11,051 nt of DNA, from assembly GCA_016793565.1 (NCBI GenBank), contig JAEUMA010000634.1, forward strand, positions 1 through 11,051, read 5' to 3'. Below the pieces are notes generated by a model that did no database searches, was not told where the DNA came from, and saw only the letters and a program-made list of their open reading frames with translations. Source of the stretch: Rhizobiaceae bacterium (GTDB taxonomy: Bacteria; Pseudomonadota; Alphaproteobacteria; Rhizobiales; Rhizobiaceae). The position numbers and the translations under genes are program-made. Shown in pieces: positions 6,310 through 11,051 of the stretch (its first letter is position 1; each line of letters begins with the position of its first letter).

Positions 6310-7959
6310 TCAGCGCTGCAGCTTGAGGCCGAGGAACACGCTGGTGGTCTCGGTGCTGTGGCCGGGTATCGTGCTGTCCACGGATTCGTATTGCACGCGG
6401 CCGTTGACGCCGAGGTAGCGATTCAGCCACCAGGTGGTGTTGGCCTCGGCGTTGAACAGCCAGTCGTGATCGTCCATGCCGGCGTAGTTGCGGTAACCGA
6501 CGCCCAGGATGGCCTGGCCGGTTAGGTTCTCGCGGATCTGCCGCTCCGCCATGAGGCGGGCAAGATAGAGAATCGAGCCGCTCTCGCCCGGCGTGGTCGT
6601 TCCCTCGACGTAGCTGCCGCCGAACAGGTTGACGTTGGTGCCACGCTCCGGCGACCAGTTGACGTTCGCCTGCAGCGAAGGCCCGGAGATGGGCGCCAGC
6701 CGTTCGTCGTCCAGCCGCTCCTCGACATAGCCGGCGGCGAACTCGCCGGTCAGCTTCTCGCCCCGGTCGAACGCCAGGCCGCCGCGGATCGCGTAGCGGT
6801 TTCCAGAGCGGTCGTAGCCGGCTGAATCGGGATTCTCGTCGTAGACCAGCCGCCCCAGTTCGCCTTCCAGGAAAGGCGTCATGACGGCCGACACCTCGTA
6901 GCCGCCGCGCAGCGTGACCGCATAGAGCGTGGCGTCGCGGTCGGCCTGCGAGACCGTGCCGCCGCCGGCCAGGTCGGCGTCGCCGTAGGTGTCATGCACG
7001 ATCTCGCCGTTCAGCCCGAACCGGGCCTTGCCGTAGAGCTTTTCCACGCCCGCCGTTCCGGTAAAGGTCTGGTGGGTCGGCTGCGATACGGTGTCCTCGA
7101 TGATGACGGGAGACGCCGCGGATTCCGGACGGTTGAGATACGCAAGCGAGGCGCGCGCCACCATGTCCGTGCCGATTTGGTAGTCCGCAGCCGCGTCGAC
7201 GCCGAGGTCGGTTTCCTTCAGTTCCTGACCGGAAATCGAGCGCTGGAAGGTGCCGAAGGCGTTCAGGCGGGCCTCGTTGCGGCTCCAGTCGGAGATGGCG
7301 CGCAGCCGAAGCGTCGTTTCCGAGACCAGCGCAGACGTGCCGGTGCTGCTGAAATCGGCGTTGGAGGTGGCGGTCAGTCCGGTCTCCATCGACGGGAACA
7401 CGTCGAAAGAGCCGAGGCGAAGCCCGACCGGCGCATAGGGATTGACGTCCGGCGGGCGGTCGAGATTCTCGATCGCCTGCGCGCGCTCGCCGGTGGGCTG
7501 CGCGCGCAGTTGGTCGAACGCCTCGGCGTCGACCGTGGGCTCCGGCACCGTGCCGACGGTTGACGGCTCGTCCTCGACCGTAGCGCCAGGCTGGGCGATT
7601 GGCGGCGCCTGGCGATCCTGAGCGCGCGCCCGCGCGGTAGTGGGAGGCCGGGGCAGCGGTTCGTCGCCGAGCGGCGCATCGTCGAAGATGCTCGCGGTCG
7701 GTGCGGGATCGTCGGGGACGGCACCCGGGCTGACGGGTTGGTAGGCTGGCGACGGCAGTCCGGTCGCCGCAGTGGTAGCGGCATCCACCGTTGGCGGCAC
7801 CAGCACGCCGTTCACAGTCGATTCGTCAACCGCGCCGCGCAGGCCGCCCACCTGCTGCGCGGCCGCTGGCACCGTCAGGCCGAGCAGGCCGGCCGCGGCG
7901 AAGGCCACACCCGTGCGCAAGCGCCTTGAGCTGGAAGTTGGTCGAATTCGTGCCCGCAT
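6310..7959 (-). CDS. Putative outer-membrane beta-barrel protein (BBP2-like)
   Basis: This protein of about 549 residues has an export signal, a disordered linker and a C-terminal barrel. Residues 1-35 are a signal peptide with a long Arg-rich start (RARIRP, RRLR), a hydrophobic core about 17-32, and AAA before QQ. Residues about 48-168 are rich in Pro, Ala, Thr and acidic residues, likely an unfolded periplasmic segment. From about residue 178 to the end, alternating polar and hydrophobic residues with many aromatic and Gly residues fit transmembrane beta-strands, as in putative beta-barrel porin 2 proteins linked to surface polysaccharide loci. The final strand ends VFLGLKLQR rather than in a C-terminal Phe. 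ATG 7959 has GGAAGG only two bases upstream; a TTG at 7995 would add 12 residues with no clear ribosome binding site, so the start is uncertain. It is divergent from kdsD and convergent with galU, which suggests an envelope role. The function is unknown. Confidence 0.8.
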   Translation of the reverse strand: MRARIRPTSSSRRLRTGVAFAAAGLLGLTVPAAAQQVGGLRGAVDESTVNGVLVPPTVDAATTAATGLPSPAYQPVSPGAVPDDPAPTASIFDDAPLGDEPLPRPPTTARARAQDRQAPPIAQPGATVEDEPSTVGTVPEPTVDAEAFDQLRAQPTGERAQAIENLDRPPDVNPYAPVGLRLGSFDVFPSMETGLTATSNADFSSTGTSALVSETTLRLRAISDWSRNEARLNAFGTFQRSISGQELKETDLGVDAAADYQIGTDMVARASLAYLNRPESAASPVIIEDTVSQPTHQTFTGTAGVEKLYGKARFGLNGEIVHDTYGDADLAGGGTVSQADRDATLYAVTLRGGYEVSAVMTPFLEGELGRLVYDENPDSAGYDRSGNRYAIRGGLAFDRGEKLTGEFAAGYVEERLDDERLAPISGPSLQANVNWSPERGTNVNLFGGSYVEGTTTPGESGSILYLARLMAERQIRENLTGQAILGVGYRNYAGMDDHDWLFNAEANTTWWLNRYLGVNGRVQYESVDSTIPGHSTETTSVFLGLKLQR

Positions 7960-7997
7960 GACCTTCCGAAGCCGGATCGGCGCAGCCCGCGCCAATG

Positions 7998-8094
7998 TTT
8001 ACCGAACCGTAAATGCGGATGGTTAACGGAGCGTTGAGACGGGCGGCCGACCTGACGGCGGCTGTTTGGATTGGACATCCCAGGCGCACGCCTG
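7998..8094. promoter_or_regulatory. Divergent barrel gene-kdsD intergenic region with inverted repeats
   Basis: The 148 bases between the two starts hold several dyads. TTTAC-CGAACC-GTAAA lies at 7998-8013. A GTTAAC palindrome with a TTAACC half-site on the minus strand lies at about 8021-8027. CAGGCG-CA-CGCCTG (8081-8094) is a near-continuous palindrome whose last base is 13 bases before the kdsD ATG. The last has a two-base centre, so it suits a DNA-binding dimer better than an RNA hairpin. TTAACC resembles a CtrA half-site, but the second half at the proper N7 spacing is absent. No convincing promoter boxes were picked out. Confidence 0.3.
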
Positions 8095-8107
8095 ATATCG
8101 CAGGCCC

Positions 8108-9106
8108 ATGCAGGCGGAATCACGGACGTCAGAGGTCGAAGCAGGCGCGGCGATCGCCTCGGCATTGCGCACATTGGCCACCGAGCAGGCGGGTCTTGCC
8201 GAGTTGCGGGCGGCGCTTGACAACGGCCTCGCTGGGCCTTTCGCGCAGGCGGTGGCGACGCTGAGCCGCATCCGCGGCCGGGTCATCGTAACCGGCGTGG
8301 GAAAAAGCGGGCATATCGGCAGCAAGCTCGCCGCTACCCTCGCATCGACCGGTACTCCCGCCTTCTTCGTCCACCCGGCAGAGGCCAATCACGGCGATCT
8401 CGGCATGATCGCGCGCGACGATGCCATCATCGCCATGTCGTGGTCCGGCGAAAGCCAGGAGCTGAAGGGCATCGTAGCCTATTCGCGCCGCTTCCGCATC
8501 CCGCTGATCGCCGTTACGTCGGGCGAGAACTCGACGCTGGCGCGGCAGGCAGATACGGTTCTGCTTTTGCCGCGGGTGACCGAGGCCTGCCCGCACGGGC
8601 TGGCGCCGACGACCTCGACGCTGCTGCAACTCGTCATAGGCGATGCGCTGGCGGTGGCGCTTTTGGAAGCGCGTGGCTTCACGCCCGATCACTTCCGCAC
8701 CTTCCACCCTGGCGGGCAGCTCGGCGCCAACCTGACGCAGGTGCGCGAGGTCATGCATATAGGAGAGCGCGTCCCGCTGGTGGCCCAGGGCAGCGGCATG
8801 CGGCAGGCTATCCTGGAGATCACTCAGAAAGGTTTCGGCTGCGTCGGCGTCCTGTCACCCCAGGGGCGTCTGTGCGGAATCATTACCGACGGCGACTTGC
8901 GCCGCCAGATCGATGGTGATCTTCTTTCCAGGACGGTGGACGAGATCATGACGCGCACGCCGCGCGTCGTCGCGCCCGAAACGCTGGTGGCGGCCGCGCT
9001 GGAGACCATCAATTCGTCGTCCATAACCAGCCTGATGGTGGTCGAGGACGGCCGGCCCGTCGGCCTGGTGCACCTACACGACCTGTTGCGCATAGGCGCG
9101 GCCTGA
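8108..9106 (+). CDS. kdsD: D-arabinose 5-phosphate isomerase, KpsF/GutQ family
   Basis: This 332-residue cytoplasmic enzyme interconverts ribulose-5-phosphate and arabinose-5-phosphate, the first step to Kdo for lipopolysaccharide. An N-terminal SIS domain (about 40-185) carries GVGKSGHIGSK (63-73), FFVHPAEANHGDLG (86-99) and EACPHGLAPTTST (159-171). By alignment from memory to E. coli KdsD, the catalytic set K59, E111, E152, H193 corresponds to K66, E118, E159 and H200, all present. Two CBS domains follow, about 213-268 and 278-332, the second ending in VHLHDLLRIG. ATG 8108 is the only good in-frame start; its Shine-Dalgarno (CAGG) is weak and close. Unlike E. coli, no kdsC, lptC, lptA or lptB neighbour is present here. 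It is followed by a structured region and an intrinsic terminator. KpsF- or GutQ-type specialisation cannot be excluded, but the housekeeping Kdo role is most likely. Confidence 0.92.
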   Translation: MQAESRTSEVEAGAAIASALRTLATEQAGLAELRAALDNGLAGPFAQAVATLSRIRGRVIVTGVGKSGHIGSKLAATLASTGTPAFFVHPAEANHGDLGMIARDDAIIAMSWSGESQELKGIVAYSRRFRIPLIAVTSGENSTLARQADTVLLLPRVTEACPHGLAPTTSTLLQLVIGDALAVALLEARGFTPDHFRTFHPGGQLGANLTQVREVMHIGERVPLVAQGSGMRQAILEITQKGFGCVGVLSPQGRLCGIITDGDLRRQIDGDLLSRTVDEIMTRTPRVVAPETLVAAALETINSSSITSLMVVEDGRPVGLVHLHDLLRIGAA

Positions 9107-9126
9107 CGCGGCGGCGATGCCGGTTG

Positions 9127-9132
9127 TTGACA
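9127..9132 (+). promoter_or_regulatory. Possible -35 element upstream of the rnk leader
   Basis: TTGACA matches the sigma-70 -35 consensus exactly and lies 21 bases after the kdsD stop codon. At a 17-base spacing the -10 position reads AAGAGT (9150-9155), a poor match. If used, transcription would begin near 9160, just before the short frame and competing hairpins described below. This is a suggestion from one half of a promoter only. Confidence 0.25.
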
Positions 9133-9162
9133 TCCGCGCGGCGGTCGGGAAGAGTTCAAGGC

Positions 9163-9219
9163 ATGGTTATCCTGGCGCCAGCCGCATTCTTTCGAGTGTG
9201 CCCCATCGCGGGAATTTGA
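9163..9219 (+). CDS. Possible 18-codon leader peptide upstream of rnk
   Basis: An ATG at 9163 opens an 18-residue frame, MVILAPAAFFRVCPIAGI, ending in TGA at 9217-9219. A GGGAAGAG stretch (9147-9154) lies eight bases upstream and could bind ribosomes. The frame ends five bases before an 8-bp hairpin (9224-9250) that competes with the terminator hairpin. This is the geometry of a transcription attenuator with a leader peptide. There is no run of one amino-acid codon apart from two Phe codons (TTC TTT), so no regulating amino acid is obvious. So short a frame can easily arise by chance. Confidence 0.2.
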   Translation: MVILAPAAFFRVCPIAGI

Positions 9220-9223
9220 CCCC

Positions 9224-9250
9224 CGGCTCGGCTTCCTGCGCCCCGAGTCG
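9224..9250 (+). promoter_or_regulatory. Hairpin mutually exclusive with the downstream terminator
   Basis: CGGCTCGG (9224-9231) can pair with CCGAGTCG (9243-9250): eight pairs including one G-U, with an 11-base loop. The 3' arm overlaps the 5' arm of the terminator stem (9239-9245) and its loop, so both structures cannot form together. This is the pattern expected of an antiterminator. In GC-rich DNA such overlap can also be accidental. The 3' strand of the terminator is left free when this hairpin forms. Confidence 0.35.
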
Positions 9251-9270
9251 CGGGGCGGGCATCTTTTTTT
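9237..9270 (+). terminator. Intrinsic terminator after kdsD
   Basis: The stem CGCCCCG (9239-9245) pairs with CGGGGCG (9251-9257) around the loop AGTCG. The TGC at 9237-9239 could alternatively pair with GCA (9259-9261) with a small bulge. Seven T residues (9264-9270) follow six bases after the stem. This is the strongest intrinsic terminator in the window. It would end kdsD transcripts, or a separate leader transcript before rnk. Confidence 0.75.
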
Positions 9271-9285
9271 GATCCGAGACGGACG

Positions 9286-9300
9286 GCCGCCTGAGGCGGC
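9286..9300 (+). other. Short stem-loop in the rnk upstream region
   Basis: GCCGCC (9286-9291) and GGCGGC (9295-9300) form an exact 6-bp stem with a TGA loop, 79 bases before the rnk start. There is no T-run. It could be a 5'-leader hairpin or chance at this GC content. No promoter for rnk was recognised between the terminator and the gene. Confidence 0.25.
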
Positions 9301-9368
9301 AGGATGCAAAGGCGCGAATTTCCCCGATTGAAGATTGTCCGCCGCCCGGCCCGTGCCGGCGAGCGCAT

Positions 9369-9372
9369 GGAG
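9369..9372 (+). promoter_or_regulatory. Ribosome binding site of rnk
   Basis: GGAG lies four bases before ATG 9377, seven before ATG 9380 and sixteen before ATG 9389. The middle one has the best spacing. Choosing 9377 instead would add only one Met. Confidence 0.5.
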
Positions 9373-9379
9373 TCTGATG

Positions 9380-9772
9380 ATGAAGAAGATGAAGAAGCCG
9401 CCGCTCACGATCGGCGCAACGGATCTCGCCCGGCTGACCGTGCTGGCCGAGCAGGTGGAAGGCCGCTCACCCGAGATCGCACAGGAATTGCTCGCGGAAC
9501 TCGACCGCGCAAAGGCCACGCCGGACAATGCCGTAGCGGAGGCCGTGGTGCGGATGGGGTCGACCGTCACCTTCACCACCGGCGGTGAGACGCGCACCGT
9601 CACGCTGGTCTTTCCGGGCGAGGCGGATATCGCGGCCGGCAAGGTGTCGATCCTCACACCGATCGGCACCGCGCTGCTTGGCCTCTCGGTCGGCCAGTCG
9701 ATGAGCTGGACGGCGCGCGACGGGCGCGCTCATGAACTGTCTGTCCTGGATGTCCGCAAGCCCATGGCGTGA
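9380..9772 (+). CDS. rnk: Rnk / GreA-GreB C-terminal-domain RNA polymerase-binding protein
   Basis: This 130-residue protein resembles Rnk, a Gre-like factor that binds RNA polymerase near the secondary channel and was first named as a regulator of nucleoside diphosphate kinase. A short N-terminal helical region (residues about 12-55, LTVLAEQVEG and PEIAQELLAELDRA) replaces the long Gre coiled coil. The FKBP-like GreA/GreB C-terminal domain covers about 56-128, with GSTVTFTTGGETRTVTLVFPGEAD followed by ILTPIGTALLGLSVGQ, the conserved signature of the domain. Acidic tip residues for transcript cleavage are not expected. The start is ambiguous: ATGs at 9377, 9380 and 9389 are all in frame. GGAG (9369-9372) is seven bases from 9380, which was chosen. 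It stops 17 bases from the convergent nfeD-like gene. A regulatory leader upstream is possible. Confidence 0.88.
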   Translation: MKKMKKPPLTIGATDLARLTVLAEQVEGRSPEIAQELLAELDRAKATPDNAVAEAVVRMGSTVTFTTGGETRTVTLVFPGEADIAAGKVSILTPIGTALLGLSVGQSMSWTARDGRAHELSVLDVRKPMA

Positions 9773-9789
9773 GCGGCGGAATACCGGCG

Positions 9790-10245
9790 TTATACGGCTT
9801 CCACGACCAGTTCGGTATCGTTGCCGCGCACCACGCGAACCTTGGTGCCGGCCGGTACGTCGGGCCCGGCGATACGCCAGACCGTATCGCCTATCCGCAT
9901 GCGTCCATAGCCGTCGCGGATAGGCTCGGTGAGCGTGGCGGTGCGTCCGACCAGCTGGTCGGCGCGCCGGTTGAGCAGGGGCTGATCGGATTCGTCGCGT
10001 TGGTTGATGATCCTGCGGCCTATCACGACCGACACGATCGAGAGCGCCAGGAAGACCAGCACCTGGATGTGCCAGGTCCAGAAGGGCACGTCCCAGAGCT
10101 GCAGGGTGAGGGCTCCGGTCAGCAAGGCGGCGATGCCGATCCAGAGCAGGAAAACGCCGGGCAGCAACAGTTCGAGCACGAGAAGGGCGAGCCCGAGCAC
10201 CATCCAGTTCCACAGGCCGAGTTCGTAGAAGGCGCGCTCCAGCAT
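9790..10245 (-). CDS. NfeD family membrane protein (short form)
   Basis: This 151-residue inner-membrane protein has three hydrophobic segments at about 13-33, 35-51 and 60-77, followed by an OB-fold domain at about 95-150 (LVGRTATLTEPI, GRMRIGDTVWRIAG, GTKVRVVRG). This is the short NfeD type that lacks the ClpP-like serine protease domain. Such proteins partner stomatin/SPFH proteins of the same operon in membrane quality control or microdomain organisation. Here the SPFH gene ends 13 bases upstream in the same direction, so the two are probably co-transcribed and coupled. ATG 10245 gives a start just before the first membrane segment. Its Shine-Dalgarno (AGGA) overlaps the stop codon of the upstream gene and is 11 bases away, which suggests translational coupling. 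The direct partner role is family knowledge plus context. Confidence 0.9.
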   Translation of the reverse strand: MLERAFYELGLWNWMVLGLALLVLELLLPGVFLLWIGIAALLTGALTLQLWDVPFWTWHIQVLVFLALSIVSVVIGRRIINQRDESDQPLLNRRADQLVGRTATLTEPIRDGYGRMRIGDTVWRIAGPDVPAGTKVRVVRGNDTELVVEAV

Positions 10246-10258
10246 CGCGGTGCCGATC

Positions 10259-11051
10259 CTATTTGTCGTCGCTGTGTACGAGCGGCGGCCGTGCGCCCGA
10301 GCGGGGCTTGCCGCTCTCGCCAAAGACTTCCTTGGCGATCGCGCCGATGCCGCCCAGCGAGCCGATCAGCGAGGACGCCTCGAGCGGAACCATGACGACC
10401 TTGCTGTTGTTGGCCGAAGCGAGCTTGGCGAGCGCTTCCGTGTATTTCAGCGCAACGAAATAGTTCAGCGCCTGCAGGTCACCCTTGGCGATCGCGTCCG
10501 ACACCACCTGGGTCGCACGTGCCTCGGCCTCGGCGGAGCGCTCGCGCGCCTCGGCGTCGCGGAACGCGGCTTCCTTGCGGCCTTCGGCCTCCAGAACCTG
10601 GGCCTGTTTCAGGCCCTCCGCCGCCAGGATCTGCGCACGCTTGTCGCGCTCGGCCATCATCTGGCGGCCCATCGATTCCACCAGGTTCGCCGGCGGATTG
10701 ATGTCCTTGATCTCGACGCGCGTGGTCTTGATCCCCCACGGGTGGGCGGCTTCATCGACAATCCGCAGCAGCCGCTCGTTGATGACGTCGCGGTTTGACA
10801 GCAACTCGTCCAGATCCATCGATCCCATCACCGAGCGGATGTTGGTCATGGTCAGGTTGAGGATGGCGTTGCGCAGGTCGGCGACCTGGTAGCTCGCCTG
10901 CGGCGCGTTGAGCACCTGGTAGAAGGCGACCCCGTCGACGGAAACGATGGCGTTGTCCTTGGTGATGACTTCCTGCGTCGGGACATCGAGCACCTGCTCC
11001 ATCATGTTCATCTTGCGCCCGACGCGGTCGAAATAGGGCACGATCAGGTTG
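10259..11051 (-). CDS. qmcA: SPFH/stomatin-type membrane protein QmcA (paraslipin), 5' end missing
   Basis: The visible 263 or so residues match the QmcA/paraslipin branch of SPFH proteins, which anchor in the inner membrane, oligomerise and modulate proteases such as FtsH. The window ends inside the SPFH domain: NLIVPYFDRVGRKMNMMEQVLDVPTQ is the expected region about 50 residues into the family, so the N-terminal membrane anchor is off the right edge. The GTG at 11041 is an internal Val, not a start. Next come LTMTNIRSVMGSMDLDE and PWGIKTTRVEIKDI, then an Ala/Glu/Arg-rich coiled-coil segment (AEGLKQAQVLEAEGRKEAAF, AEARERSAEAEARAT), then NYFVALKYTEAL and NSKVVMVPLEASSLIGSLGGI. Compared with E. 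coli QmcA recalled from memory, the coiled coil seems one short repeat shorter. The nfeD-like gene follows 13 bases later in the same direction. Confidence 0.93.
   Translation of the reverse strand, partial: NLIVPYFDRVGRKMNMMEQVLDVPTQEVITKDNAIVSVDGVAFYQVLNAPQASYQVADLRNAILNLTMTNIRSVMGSMDLDELLSNRDVINERLLRIVDEAAHPWGIKTTRVEIKDINPPANLVESMGRQMMAERDKRAQILAAEGLKQAQVLEAEGRKEAAFRDAEARERSAEAEARATQVVSDAIAKGDLQALNYFVALKYTEALAKLASANNSKVVMVPLEASSLIGSLGGIGAIAKEVFGESGKPRSGARPPLVHSDDK

Noticed and set aside
8021..8026. TTAACC (minus strand) as a CtrA site before the barrel gene
   Set aside because: Only one half-site is present; the second TTAA at N7 spacing is missing, and a six-base match is expected often by chance.
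9304..9588. 94-codon plus-strand frame starting upstream of rnk
   Set aside because: Most of it lies in the +1 frame of rnk and has the Arg/Gly-rich composition of a shadow; no ribosome binding site was seen.
8824..9669. 281-codon minus-strand frame across the kdsD end, the spacer and rnk
   Set aside because: It is antisense to two recognised genes and to the terminator, and has low-complexity Ser/Arg composition.
1..11051. Mobile elements, CRISPR arrays, tRNA/rRNA genes, defence systems
   Set aside because: None is visible. All genes are housekeeping or envelope types with even composition, and no direct-repeat array, transposase or attachment site was seen.

Overview
The window reads as ordinary chromosome of a GC-rich alphaproteobacterium, most likely Hyphomicrobiales (Rhizobiales) near Mesorhizobium/Phyllobacteriaceae. 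This rests on gene content, protein resemblance from memory and GC-rich codon use; no search was run. There is no sign of phage, insertion sequences, CRISPR, tRNA or rRNA, and base composition looks even throughout.

Layout. (1) Positions 1-2753, plus strand: the 3' end of gltB and complete gltD, the two subunits of NADPH glutamate synthase, separated by 114 bases that hold a perfect 8-bp stem-loop. (2) Positions 2765-5203, minus strand: an MltB-type lytic transglycosylase followed 15 bases later by a secreted SGNH/DUF459-like protein whose Ser and His catalytic positions look substituted. (3) Positions 5406-6305, plus strand: galU, divergent from the transglycosylase. (4) Positions 6310-7959, minus strand: a signal-peptide, proline-rich, outer-membrane beta-barrel protein (BBP2-like), convergent with galU and only 4 bases from it. 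(5) Positions 8108-9106, plus strand: kdsD/kpsF (arabinose-5-phosphate isomerase), divergent from the barrel gene. (6) Positions 9107-9379: a structured intergenic region with a short reading frame, two mutually exclusive hairpins and a good intrinsic terminator. (7) Positions 9380-9772, plus strand: an Rnk/GreA-like RNA polymerase-binding protein. (8) Positions 9790-11051, minus strand: an NfeD-family membrane protein downstream of a QmcA/stomatin-type SPFH protein that runs off the right edge.

How the genes fit together. Nitrogen assimilation (gltBD) lies beside a cell-envelope neighbourhood: peptidoglycan cleavage, UDP-glucose supply, a putative outer-membrane barrel, and the first committed step toward Kdo for LPS. 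The last genes concern transcription-elongation modulation and membrane proteostasis. I found no clearly new multi-gene system. The most interesting signals are the attenuator-like intergenic region before rnk, the degenerate SGNH protein with its TTG start, and the uncharacterised barrel protein placed between galU and kdsD.
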